NCBI GenBank assembly: GCA_963932465.1
Contig: OZ010786.1
Coordinates: 272,150,411-272,214,410, forward strand
Direction: 5' to 3'
Origin: Maratus speciosus
Lineage: Eukaryota > Arthropoda > Arachnida > Araneae > Salticidae
DNA: 64,000 nt
The notes beneath the pieces were generated by a model. That model worked only from the letters and a program-made list of their open reading frames with translations. It did no database searches and was not told the origin of the DNA. This document shows positions 46,735-59,268 of this stretch, piece after piece. Position 1 is the stretch's first letter. The number at the start of each line of letters is the position of its first letter. The position numbers and the translations under genes were made by a program.

Positions 46735-46981
46735 CCGCTATAAGGGGGTTACCAAGAAGGGGGGCGGCTCTGTCGCCAAACGTCGGCAAGTTTGTCTCCA
46801 ACTTGGCGATATATCGCCAAATTTGGCGACCAAAATTAGTGGCCAGAAGTGACGCCAACTTGGCGCTATTTCCAGTATTTTGCCAAATTTCCATAGACTC
46901 CCATTGAAATCCAATAGGGTTCATTTGCTTGCAGAAAATCAACAAGTTGAGATATTTCAAGCAACAAAAACTAATATTAGC
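46735..46981 (-). repeat. GCCAAxTTGGC-motif repeat, copy B (inverted)
   Basis: This is the reverse copy of 3957-4193, with the same palindrome CGCCAAATTTGGCG at 46815-46828. The minus-strand frame (46643-46960, 105 codons) keeps AKLASLLAT and FGRQIWRYIAKL and has three extra codons near its start compared with copy A. Confidence 0.7.
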
Positions 46982-47114
46982 CTATAAATAGAGCTTAATT
47001 GAACTATTTACATTATTTTTAAGCACAAATACTAACTATTTACAATATTCGTAACACTCTATATATAATTTTATGTTTAATAATTCTTATAATTATGAAA
47101 CTCTGTAAGCTCTA

Positions 47115-47300
47115 ATGATTATGTGCTTGGAGATAAGGAATTGCGATCCAGAATGGAAACGTCAAACAATTACGTCTTGGGTGGCTAGAAAATACGGATT
47201 GCTTCTCGATACCGAGTGGAATCGCGAAGCGATTACGTGGGGGGGGGGGGGGTTGGTGAGTGTAGCGAACAGGGGGGGGGGGCGGAGCCTCCCTAGTTAG
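47115..47300. repeat. G-run segment related to the head of repeat R
   Basis: Two G-runs (47239-47251 and 47271-47282) flank GTGAGTGTAGCGAAC. In reverse this gives GGGAGGCTCC-CCCC-GTTCGCTAC, similar in plan to the GGGGGCTTGGCCCCC-CTACGCTCG head at 10605. A tandem pair of ATTACGT..GGG words lies just upstream. The 61-codon frame across it is compositional. Confidence 0.35.
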
Positions 47301-48974
47301 ATAAAAATAAACAAAAACAACATTTAAATTTCATAGTTCGGGAGGCAACGTCACATTTTTGCAACAACCTCTAGCGTCGATGATTTTAGTGTATATGACA
47401 GATGTGATTGTGCAAATACTGAAACTGCTAATCAGTTGGCACTGCCGGGAATGTTGCCATAGCAACATCGGACACCCATTTCTAATGTGAAATTAATGAC
47501 ACCCCGATTACCGGTGTTACCAAGACTGGGCATCATCATCAGTAATCGGACTGGCAATTATTTCACATTACTGCTGGGCGTGAGATTTCCCATCCAGGTA
47601 CGCCAGCTCTCTGGCAGTTTCGATACCTCTAGAATCTCGCCTACAATGATATCAACTTGTGATATCAACTAAAATCCACGATGCTAAAATTACTTGCAAA
47701 AATATGACGTTGACTCCGGTTGCGAGGTAGCTTTAGAAAACTTGTTGAAATTGCAAAAATGTTTCCAATATTGTCTTCATACAATGAAAATTTTCTTACA
47801 TCAAATTAGTTACTTTACAGAAAGTTGGGAAATTCTTATTTTTATACGTTTCCTGAATCCCATAAGTTATATTTAAAAAACCTCCATGATCTATTAAGTA
47901 AAATTGACAAAATTCTACTTTTCTATAATTCAAACTTGTCGCGTTTTTATACTCTGATTTTTATTAAATTTCGGCTCTTTCTGACACACACACACACACA
48001 CAAAAGAAAAACATTTCCAATGTCACGAAACGCTGAAAATTCGTAAATTTAAAAATATTATAACTTGAAAACCGTACATCGAGCAAATATGGACGACATA
48101 ATGTTTTGTTTGTTGGAATATGGAAAACATTTTTAAACGTTAAATATAACTGATTATAATACACAGTAACCATATGGAAATTCAAATTTCGTAATTTTTT
48201 TAAATTAACTTTTTTGACGTATATAGATTTTTATCCGGCGAAGAAAATTGAGCATTTTTATAATTATGTGAAACATTTTTGAAATTAAATCTTTTCCTTT
48301 AAATCTAACTGTTCAGAAAGCATCTCTTAGTCCACAATAACATGGGACATTATGTATATTCAAATTGTAAAACCTTTTTGTTGGAAGTCGGTCAAAGCGG
48401 ATAATTAATAATTTATTTATTAATGAATAACCAATTTATGGCATTCACAATATGACTAAGAATGCGTTTTCATTATACAATAAATAAAAACTATTAAATA
48501 AACTATAAAGACCGCTAAATCGCTACCCATTTCTGAAGATTTTAGGTAAATGTACGTGCTCTATTACAAGATGAAGCAAAACTCAAAATATGAAGGATAT
48601 TTAGGAGGGAGGGGGAGATGAGAACTTCTATTAGGAAAAATATTAATAAAAGGAAAGTAGTCAATCTGAAAAAGTTCACCCGACTATACACACAAAAAAA
48701 TAAGAACACAATTTAAATGATGCAAAAAAGACAAAAGATAGTTGAAAAAGGAAAGACAAAGAAATTAATAATAATCATAATTTTAATAATATTAAAGATA
48801 CGGAATTTAGTACTAAGAATTAATATAATAAAACAAAGGGGATAGTTGAATGTTAATTAAGACAATTTAAATAACTAAGATAAATTAAATTAACACTTTT
48901 ATAGTTTATTTTATTTTGAGTTTACAAATCCAAATATGTCATTCTTTAAATAAAAAGTTTATTTCTATTAGTAT
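47301..48974. other. Mostly unassigned DNA with one imperfect hairpin
   Basis: At about 47480-47575 the pairs AATGTGAAATTAAT / ATTATTTCACATT and CCGATTAC / GTAATCGG make an imperfect hairpin. Upstream is the palindrome ATGTTGCCATAGCAACAT (47451-47468). A CA repeat lies at 47983-48001. No gene was recognised. Confidence 0.4.
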
Positions 48975-50221
48975 GTTTTTTTTAATGACTAAGGGGTCCC
49001 TGCCCACTACAAACTACGCTCGCCGACCCTCGTTCAGACTCTGAAAATCCGATAATCTGATCGGCTTAAAAAAGATTACGGAAGACTGAATTTTAATTAA
49101 AAAAACCAGTGGCAATATCCCTGTAAAGAGATTTCCATTTATTTCTCTTTTAGTGAAGAATTTTAAGGCCAAATAAGCTCCTGTCAATTGCAGTTTTCAT
49201 GGTTGATTAAATAAGATCAGTTAAATGTCTGAAAATTAACTAATATAAAATGAACTAAGTCAACAGTCTTTTGCTTCCAGGTATTTTATAATAACACTAT
49301 AAGAAAATTATTTTAAATCACACGTTTTAAATCTGACGAAATTTTCATTAAACTTTTCTTTTTGTAATATTCTCCTGGAAATATTTTATTTGTTATAAAG
49401 GAAATATTATTATTTGCGCTGACTTTGGCAACAGTAGTTAAAAATATTATCTCGAAATATGAAATAAACCTCACATGTACGTGTAAATATACATTTTAAT
49501 TTAAACTGTTTGGCAATATTATTTGGCTATTTGAAATAGGACGTAATCACGTTTCACCTGCATTTACTGCTTTTATCGAATATTAAATAATTATTTTTTT
49601 TTTGTTTCAAATATTCACGTATATAAACAATTTTTATGACGTAATTTTTTTTTTAACAAGTAATCATTTAATTCTAATTTCTTAGGGTTTTATTCTGTTT
49701 ATAATAGTCACGCGTAAATAAATTTTTAACATAAAGGAAATATTATTATTTGAGAAGTTTTTACAAGTTTGAGAACAATTTAAAATAACAAGCTTTTCTA
49801 AAATATGTAAAAAATATCTATGGAAATGCTGAAAATTTGAATTTAAAATAGAAATAAACCCTCAAACAATTACTCAAATTAAAAAAAAGATAATAATAAT
49901 TACAGTCTGCACACCGGGAATTTCTAATGAATAAAATGATCTAAAAATGATTAAATTCCTATGTACAGTTTTTGCTCCTATAAAGCTTTTTTAATGGAAC
50001 GATTTTCACCAACTTTAACATTAAATATCTTAAATAATTCTTAGATTTGAAAACTATCCGAATCATCTGCTTATCAAACATTTCTCTGTAATACCACAGA
50101 TTTTCATATTTTTGTATGCAGTAGTTTTCTTAATATTAACGAAGAAAGACCCCTGGTCACAAAAAAATTCAAAAACAGCGGCGGTGACAGCGTTAGTTAC
50201 TTTTTCTTAATAGAGAGATAG
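48975..50221 (+). repeat. Interspersed repeat R, copy 2 (1.25 kb)
   Basis: Same order and orientation as 10590-12022: GGGGTCCCTGCCC head, CTACGCTCGCCGACC, GATCGGCTT..AAAAGATT, three GACG(T/A)AAT words (about 49334, 49538, 49637), GTCACGCGTAAATAAATTTTT, and the tail GGCGGTGACAGCGTTAGTTAC plus TAATAGAGAGAT. It is shorter than copy 1 by internal deletions. Confidence 0.65.
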
Positions 50222-52240
50222 TAGTATTTGCGTGTAATATTTTCAAAAAAGTTGAAAATATTCTTCAAATTAAAGAAAAACTTGTCTGTCAAGTCTTTCA
50301 ATATGTGTCACCTCCCAGATCTCATATCGGGTAGAGCTGAGAAGGGCTCTTGTCAAAAGTCTGTATTTATAAGTTTGGGTATATTTTTGTAAGTAGTAGT
50401 AGTGAATGTATCGCACTGAAATGCAATTAAAAGTTCCAAATGTTTTCCTAATGAATTCAATACCAGCTATTGTGTAACATCGTGGCGTCACATCAGAAGT
50501 GTTGGTTGTACTTAGGATCTTTAAATTTATACAATACAGTTTTTCATACAATTTTCTCTGTAAAATAAAATATATTAATTTTCGGTATATCGAATTGGAA
50601 TGCAGTTACCTAATTCATAACATTGGTTTCACCTTATTAACGATAGTTTTATAATACATTTTCACTAATTTTTTTTGTTGGATATTTATAACGCAATAAT
50701 TTCGCATTAAATTACGCTAAATTACACTCTAAAGCTTTGTAGTAAATCTGATTCCCCAGTTAATTAATATTTTTATTGTTTGCATAATAAAAAGTTAAAG
50801 TATCCTTATTTATAGAAAATTTAGGAAAACTTTTAATGTAACAATTTATTATATATATGATGCTTAAAAAATACTTCATAGTTTCAGTTATGTTTAACTA
50901 TACTTTTTACATTGTTTTGGCTTAATCTTCACATTCATTTTAAAGAAGTCCAATAACAGCTTTGACTTTCAACTATCCTAAGCATATTATTAATTTGAGA
51001 TCCATTTTATAGATTCACAGGGCATTAAAATTAGGCAGTAAGTGTCAAATTTAATCGGTTTTAAATTAAAGTGATATATTACATATAGTTAAAGCGCCGT
51101 TTAAAAAGCTTTTACATATAGAAGGCCTATTTTCATTAATCTTCATGTTTCTCTTAACCAGAAGGAAAAATGCATGAATAAAATATTAAAAGATCATGTT
51201 GTGTATATAGACTATTAATGGAAAATAGTATTAAATTATGAACCCTTCGTAAGAATGTTTTAGCTATATAAAGAAAGTGTGGTGACGTTCATTTATAAAC
51301 TTCTGAAATTTTAGAAGTTATTGCGTGATAATCTTGCAGATTAAAAAGATACATTTTTATAATAATAAAATTTACTCATTTTGGTTATGTAACCAATTAT
51401 GCAGTTTCCAAAAATTTGGCAGGTGTTCTAGAATTAAAAATAAAAATTTGTAAAATCCCCCCCCCCCCCCCCCCAAAAAAAAAAAAAAAAAAATGTTAAT
51501 ATAAAAAACTTCGTTTCGAATAATTAAAAAAAATTGCTTTGGGAAGCATAAATTTATATATGAGGCTAATTCCACACCAAACTAGTTACCTTTGAATTGC
51601 ATCTTATAGTTTCCCCGCAATGATAGATATGCACTTGATCACACAAGTACACGCACAAACATACACTTTTATTATACACGGTGTTGCAAAAAGATTGCAC
51701 GCGCTATAAATCTTTAAAAGTGCATAATTTTTTTTTTAATTACATATCATCTGCTGTATTTTTAAAATTAAAAGAATTATGCTTAATCAATAGCTGACAA
51801 TTGTGAATTGGGACCATATATCAAATTAAAAATTTAAATTTGTGAAATATCGCATGAAAAAAATGCCTGCTGGCCCGGCCTACAGGCGGAGGTAGATTTC
51901 GAAGTTAAGTATACTAATTTCACAAACAAAAACCAAATCATGATTAGAGATAAACCCACTTTTTATCCACTTTTACCACATTTTATCTGGCCGCTTTTGA
52001 CGAGTTTTTATTCCATTTTTATATAATAACTGGTTTTATCACAATCATGTTAGGGCGGTATTCAAAAAAATAGTTTTCCATGCACAACTCGAAATTTTCT
52101 GGCATAACTCCAGATTCATTTTTAATAGGAGAAACATGAAACTTGTTGACGTGATTTTTGAAGAGATTTATAAGCAACCTGTGTTTTTAATTTTCGTTCA
52201 ATTAATTAAAACTTGATATATAAACAATTATTTTCTCAGT
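50222..52240. other. AT-rich stretch, no gene recognised
   Basis: A C-run joined to an A-run lies at 51459-51493. At about 51863, GGCCCGGCCTACAGGCGGAGG is a GC-rich island like that at 15198. A 93-codon minus-strand frame at 50270-50551 has no recognised family. Confidence 0.4.
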
Positions 52241-52261
52241 AAGACAATATTTTTCGTTTCT

Positions 52262-52710
52262 AACACAATCGCTTCGGGAAATTCCGTTCAAAATGCCCAC
52301 TTTGACATCATTTTTTGAAATATATTCTGCCTCTGTCAAAAAATCGATCATTACGGTACATTATATAGTTTCTGAATAAGCGAATCTACCAATTGGATGC
52401 GTTTGAGAGCAAAAATGAATTTAAAAATGAGTCAGAAAATAAGCAGTTTGGATTTGAATACTCCCTTAATACGATGATTTTTCCAACACAATCCTCTTCG
52501 GGAAATTCGGTTCAAAAAGCCCACTTTGACAGCATGTTTTAAAATATATTCTGCCTCTATCAAAACATTGACCATTACAGTACATTATATAGTTTCTGAG
52601 TAAGAAAAGGTACCAATTGGAAGCCTTTAAGAGTAAAAATGGATTGTAAAATGAGTCAGAAAATAAGCAGTTTGGATTTGAATACACCCTTACGATGATT
52701 TTTTTCTTCA
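52262..52710 (+). repeat. Tandem duplication, 2 units of about 224 bp
   Basis: TTCGGGAAATTC starts units at 52273 and 52497. Both contain CCCACTTTGACA, ATATATTCTGCCTCT, TACATTATATAGTTTCTGA and AAATAAGCAGTTTGGATTTG. Confidence 0.85.
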
Positions 52711-52734
52711 ACCGCTATGTATTTTTAATTCGTT

Positions 52735-52890
52735 TTTGCTGTAAGAATTGGTCCTATCCAAAACTTGTCTATATAGATGTTGTAGATAATATTAAGAAGA
52801 TATATGATAAATTCATGGGGATTTTATATCTTTTGAATTGACGGAGTTATGGATTTTTAGGTAGCTTTCTTTACAAAAAGCTACCTATTG
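52735..52890 (+). repeat. Direct repeat left of the 327-bp array
   Basis: GAATTGGTCCTATC, AAAACTTGT, GTTGTAGATAAT and GAATTGACGGAGTTATG recur in the same order at 55085-55215, on the other side of the tandem array. Each copy is next to an AAAGCTACCT word (52877 and 55020). Confidence 0.65.
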
Positions 52891-52983
52891 CAGCCGTTCG
52901 GAGGAAAGCGATTTCAAAAAAATTTGGTATATTTTCATCGATCATGACCCCCAGACCCCGAAACCACCCTCCGTTCAAAATTG

Positions 52984-53007
52984 ATATATATATATATATA
53001 TATATAT

Positions 53008-53041
<34 letters not shown>
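52984..53041. repeat. (TA)n microsatellite, 58 bp
   Basis: An alternating TA tract interrupted once by CA. It directly precedes the 327-bp array. Confidence 0.95.
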
Positions 53042-53043
<2 letters not shown>

Positions 53044-54800
53044 GACCTATGTCACACTGTAACTCTCGTATTTATGAACCGATTTGGATGTAATTCGGTG
53101 TGTACATAGTACATACCAATGTCTCGACCGAGTTCGTTGGCCAGCTTCATCCGCCATTTTGTTTCAAAATGGCGGCCATTTAAATTTTTTTAAAAAATTT
53201 AAAATTTGAAATGTGGTACCAAAAAATTGAAAATGGAAAAATATTTTTTTCTTATGTATTTGACCTTTATACAAAGACTCCGTAGCAGTTTTTGTTTCGT
53301 CTATATCTTAAAAAATGGCTGAGTTATAGCATTTTGAATTTCTAGCGAAGCTGACATTTTGAAACGTCCTGAATTTTGTCACACGATAAAAGGCGTATTT
53401 ATGAACCGATTTGGATGTAACTTCGTTTATACATAGTACAGACCAATGTCTCGAACGAGTTCGTTGGCCAGCTTCATCCGACATCTTGTTTAGAAATGGC
53501 GGCCATTTAAAATTTTAAGAAAAATTTAAATTTGAAATGTGGTAGCAAAAAATTGAAAATTGAAAAAAAAATTTTTTTCTTATGTGTTTGACCTTGATAA
53601 AAAGATTCGGGAGCAGTTTTTGGTTCGTCTACATCTAAAAAAATGGCTGAGTTATAACATTTTGAATTTCTATTGTGGCTGACATTTTAAAACGACCTGA
53701 TTTTTGTCACGCGATAACAGGCGTATTTATGAACCGATTTGAATGTAACTTGGTGTGTACATAGTACATACAAATAACTCAACCGAGTTCGTTGACCAGC
53801 TTCATTCGCCATCTTGTTTCAAAATGGTGGCCATTTTAAAAAATTTAAAAAAAAAATTAAAATGAGATACCAAAAAATTGGAAAATGAAAAAGATTTTTT
53901 TTGTATGTGTTTGACCTTAATACAAAGATTCCGGAACAGGTTTTGTTTCGTCTACATCTAAAAAAATGGCTGAGTTATAACATTTTGAATTTCTATTGTG
54001 GCTGACATTTTAAAACGACATGATTTTTGTCACGCGATAACAGGCGTATTTATGAACCGATTTGAATGTAACTTGGTCTGTACATAGTACATACCAATGT
54101 CTCGACCGAGTTCGTTGGCCAGCTTCATTCGCCATCTTGTTTCAAAAGGGTTGCCGTTTAAAAAAAAAATGTAATTTAAAATTTAAAATGAGGTATTAAA
54201 AAATTGGAAAATGAAAAAGATTTTTTTTATGTGTTTGGCCTTGATACAAAGATTCTGGAGCAGTTTTTGTTTCTGAAAATTTGTTCTTTTGTTTATATCT
54301 TAAAAAGTGGTTGAATTATAGCACTTTGAATTTCTATCATGGCTAACACTTTGAAACGATCTTGTATTTGTCACGCGATACCACACTTATTCGCCTATTT
54401 CGATGGAAGAAGTCATGTGGATAGTATACATCAATATCTCGACCAAGTTCGCTGGCCAGCTTCATCAGCCATCTTGTTTCAAAATGGCGGCCATTAAATT
54501 AAAAAAAAAAATTATATTTAAAGTGAGGTGCAAAAAAATTAGAAATTGAAAAAGGTTTCTTTCTTAAGTATTTGACCTTGATATAAGGATTCAGGAGCAA
54601 TTTTTTGTTTGTCTTTATCTTAAAAAATGGCTCAGATATAGCAGTTTCAATTTCTAAACTGGGTGACATTTTGAAAAATCTGATTTTTTGCCTGCGACAG
54701 CACGCGTATATATCAACCGATTCCGATATGAGTGAGCATGTGCCACAGCAATTACTAAGGTCTTGACCAAGTTCACTGGTTAGCCTCCATGTTGTCTTAA
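53041..54800 (+). repeat. Tandem array, about 5-6 units of 327 bp
   Basis: The anchor TTTATGAACCGATTT recurs at 53071, 53398, 53726 and 54049, with more degraded units anchored near 54382 and 54709 (spacings 323-333). Each unit carries CGAGTTCGTTGGCCAGCTTC and then a hairpin whose arms are CCGCCATTTTG and CAAAATGGCGG around TTT in the first unit. Divergence increases toward the right, with the last units weakest. No unit has a conserved frame. Confidence 0.9.
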
Positions 54801-55084
54801 AATGGCAAGAACTTTAAGAAATCGCCGAATTTGGCAGCCAAATATAAGTGACTTTAAATAAAAGCAGCTTGGATAAAGCTGACTGATTTCGCGAAATTCT
54901 CATTCATAATGATTTAGTATTGATAAAAATTAGTATTGAATCTCCTACATTCGGTTTCCACTTAATTGAGCTTCGTGTGTTTGAATAATATAAGTTGGCT
55001 TTTTAAAAATAAGGAATATGAAAGCTACCTCTTCCTCCCGGCACTGGCCGGAAGGACTTTTTTTTCTTCAAACACCCATTTTGT

Positions 55085-55215
55085 TTTCGTTTTTAAATTG
55101 TTTTTGCGGTACGAATTGGTCCTATCAAAAACTTGTGAATGTAAAAGTTGTAGATAATGTTAAGGAGATTCATAATAAAATTAATTGGATTTGATATCTT
55201 CAGAATTGACGAAGT
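55085..55215 (+). repeat. Direct repeat right of the 327-bp array
   Basis: Partner of 52735-52890. It is preceded at 55029-55057 by CCTCTTCCTCCCGGCACTGG, a GC-rich word also seen in other repeats of the window. Confidence 0.6.
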
Positions 55216-55551
55216 TATGAATTTGTTTTCTCCCAAAACCCTATTTTTGCGCCCCTTGAGCCCATTTTTAACTTTATCAAAAATCTGTGATACATAAAGT
55301 TTTGGCCCTATTTTTAGAAGTAATAAAAACTTTAAACTGATTCGATATGTACAATATTTAAGAAGTTATGGGTTTTTTTCAGTTTTCACAAAACCTCTCC
55401 CTATTTCCACCCCCTTGGTCTGATTTTGCCCATTAACGAACTTGACCGAGATTTTATGCCCCTTGATTTTATGTATCAGTTTGGAAGAGATTGGTGCAGA
55501 ATTGTGGAAGTTATCGTGTCCAGAAGAAAGTGATATATATATAGATACATA

Positions 55552-55552
55552 C

Positions 55553-55600
<48 letters not shown>
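55552..55600. repeat. (GATA)n microsatellite
   Basis: About twelve GATA units, uninterrupted. Confidence 0.95.
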
Positions 55601-55602
55601 AG

Positions 55603-58600
55603 TTTTTTACTGAGGGTGGTTTTGGGCTCTAGGGGTAATGATCGGTGTAGATCTGCAAAAAGTTTTCAGAAATTCCAACATAGGAACGACGCCAATAGGT
55701 AGTATTTCATACGAAATCTACCTAAAAGAAGTACACGCAATAACATATGCAGTTTATTCTAAACTAAAGATATACAAGGCTTGCAACAGTATTGGTGGCG
55801 AATTCCAAAATATTTACAATAATTATCTCTCACTTACAGAAGCATTATAAATTCAAAAAATATTTACAGAAGCATTATAATCTTAGCGATGTATTGGACA
55901 TGATAAAAAATAATTGTTAGTACTACTTCTCAATTTCTTCTTTTAATTATGTTTCAAGGATTTAAAACTATCTTTGTCTCGTTACATAATTACTGCAAGA
56001 GGGAAATAGTATGCGCTTTATTGCCGAAACTTATTACTGCGGAAACCCGAAAAGTTTGTGTATGTCTTGTGAGAACTGCTACAAAATGTATCCTTTCATT
56101 TGTAATTAGGTAGGTATGTACGTGAGATAGCTGTATAGTTTGTGGTTGCATTTAGTTTACTCTTTTAAAAAATGTAGAACATTTATTTTGCATCATAATC
56201 TATGAGATTTCGGACGTTTTTAAAATTTTGAAACTCAATGAAGAAAAAACGGCGTTTTTGGATATTTTATTTAAATATTATATTCTGGATGATCAACCTC
56301 TCCAATGAGGATCTTAAACTACTCTTAAACTACTCTCTTAGGTTTAAATTTTGTCAACACCTATGTCACACATTCTAAATTATCTATGGAATTTTTATGG
56401 AATTTTGTGCAGTTAAAGGACTGCCAGTGTGCTAGAATACGTGAATACGTATACCAATTCTACGCAATACTGTTGCACTACTTTTTTTATTTATTGCTAT
56501 TCAATTCTACTGAATATTATTACGTGCATAAAATGTTTGTAATCAACAAAAGATTGGAGTCGATAAATGAAGTCGAAATGAACAATAAATAGATAAAAGT
56601 GATTTAAATTAATGATTTTTTTCTATAATTCATTTGCACAATTTATAGAACCTAAGCAAGCATTTGTATTTTGAAAATAATAGTGGATTTTTGTGTAAGG
56701 TTTTGTGTAAACAAAGCAATATATTTTCATAAAGGTTATAATTTAATTTGCTTTTCTTATACCGGGAAAAATCACTCCACCATTTTTATTTTTATTTTAT
56801 TTTATTATTATTTATTTATTTGTTTATTTTTTACTGATATTCCCGTGGCCTGATTATATCTGATTTTGGATATGTTATTCCGCAATAATTTATCCTTACA
56901 AAACTCTGTAAAGATATATTATTGTAATTCCATATACTATTCCAGACAATTTATGCATAATCATATTTCATAACTTCTTAAATATTTTCAATAATTTTTT
57001 CCCAGCATAAATTTTTCTATTAGCTATGATTTTTTGCTGTTTGTTTTTGGGAAACTTGCTGTATTTAAAATGCTAAAATATCAATAATTATTTTTATTTT
57101 TCAAATTTCTTGATTATTTTCTACATACTCAGTATCACCTAAATGTGAAATATAACGAGAACAAAAAGATAGAATCTATCTCTTTGCTAGCATTTTTACA
57201 TAGATGTAAGCATTTTATTTTTTCAATCACAAACTTAATCATTAATTACAAAATGTATACTTAAAGTTATAGAGTAGATATTAATCTGAATTGAACGAGA
57301 AAAAGTATATTAACGACGTCGAATATTTATTTAAAAAAATTTAATTTGAAATTTAATTTGAAATTTTACAAATAAATTTATTTTTGACAGTTAAATGAGT
57401 TTATATAGAAATAAAGTCTAATAACATTGATAAGAGGCAAGTAAAAATACTTTCATATAAAAAAAAATGAGTTCAAAGAGATCCCAGTCTCCTTTAATTT
57501 GTATAAAAATAATATTAATCAAATCTTGATTCTGCTAAATACTCTGTTTTATATGCCTTGTTTTATTTAAAAAAATCTAAAATCTCTGGAATCGCTTTTT
57601 TGTATTATTTTATTAGCATAAGAAAAATCCATTCGAGGAAAATATCTTGCGGATTACTATCAAATTTTTCCAGGTTAGGGTTTTCATTTTAAAACTAAAT
57701 TTAAACAAATGCAACATACAATTAAAATAACGCTTATTTTCTGTAAAATATAAATTCACGTACTAAACTGTTTTAGAATAATTTTTCTTCCTTTCTTCTT
57801 ATTAATATTTTCCAATAAACAGGTACAAAATATATATCAAATGACCAAATCCTTTCTGCATTTACCAACATTTACTTGGTTTACAAATGCAGCTCGATAC
57901 AAGATATCGAAGCCCGTTTTGAATGCATAGTAAAATGAGATTTGTTGTATAATAACTATCTTTGTTACAACGAAAACAGTTACATATTTTGTGTACGTAT
58001 AGTCATATCTTTACAATTAATATAATAACTTCCTTATTTTGTAATGCTGTCTCTGAATTGTTAAATATTATCAGCCAAGTAAACAGAAAATTGTAACTTT
58101 GTGATCAAGGGTGTTTCGGCGTAAATGCCCTTGAAGAAGAAATCAAATTTATTATTTATAATTTAAGTCTGTTTATCTTTTATATTATGAAACATAAAAC
58201 TGATTGATTTCTTTTGACAGAAAATCTAATTTGTTTATAATCCTCGCTGTTGATCAATAATATTATATGAGTACTATTATGATTTTAAGGTAATTTAATA
58301 TAGATTTATTAGCTTGTATAATAATTTTGAATTTTTGATGATGATTTATTAGTAATTTAATGACTTTGTGATTTCTTGATGTAACTTTATGAGTTATATT
58401 TATTTTGGTACCATTTAAATAGATTTATTATTTTTATAATTACTTGATGTCATTTAAATGAATATTATAGCTATTTATAATAATTTATAGCTAATTTAAT
58501 GTGGTTTAGGATATTATTATTAAAATATTTTAAGAAGATTTATAACCAGCATATTGTAATTTTTATTTTGATGTTTTTTTTTTTAATAATATGTATCCTT

Positions 58601-59266
58601 TAGGAAAAGGTCAGTCTTGACTCCGCAACCAAGCAGAGAACATAATGTAACTTGGCTCTCTTAAATACAGAGAATTTGTAATAATGAAAGAGCTATGAAG
58701 AAATGTTTAATGATTAGAAAGTTTAATAATTAATTGTTCATGATACCTGATTTAAATATCATTCAATATTCATTTTTATTAATAAACTATTTAATCTCTA
58801 ATCGCTCTCCCACCTCACTTCGATTTTGTGATTTATTTGACATTTGAATTATCAGCGCCAACAAACAAAGGGTAAAGTATTATGGACTAAAGTGCGTATT
58901 ATTATTTAAGATGATAATTCTAATTATTATTAGATTATTTTATGTTTCATTTAAATATATTTTTACACGTTTTTAATTTTCAGTATTTTCAAAAGTGTTG
59001 TTGTAACTAATAATATATATAGCGTTTTTTATTTGAAAAAATGGGGAAAAAACGCACATAATATTAATTTACAAATTTGCATAGTTCCACTGATAATTAT
59101 AGAACGTTTAACTTGACATCTAATATATTATTACTATTTTTTAAACAACAGGTAGATTTTACAGTATCAGTAAAAATATTTGTTCATTATATGAAATTTG
59201 ATTTAACAATGAAAAGACATGCCAAACTCTACAAAAAAAGTAATATATTTTTTATTGAATCGGGAT
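55603..59266. other. Long AT-rich stretch, no gene recognised
   Basis: A 70-codon frame at 55638-55850 (begins MIGVDLQKVFRNSNIG) looks compositionally like protein but matches nothing I know and has no partner copy. The rest has only short frames and A/T runs. Confidence 0.4.
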
Positions 59267-59268
59267 TA

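Noticed and set aside
55638..55850. 70-codon frame that looks protein-like
   Set aside because: No recognised motif, no second copy, no neighbouring gene structure; left as unassigned.
58100..58140. Third possible hammerhead-like site (GTTTCGGC..GCCCTTGAAG)
   Set aside because: It has GAAAC and a 3-bp stem on the minus strand but CTTCAAG instead of CUGANGA, so the catalytic core is missing.
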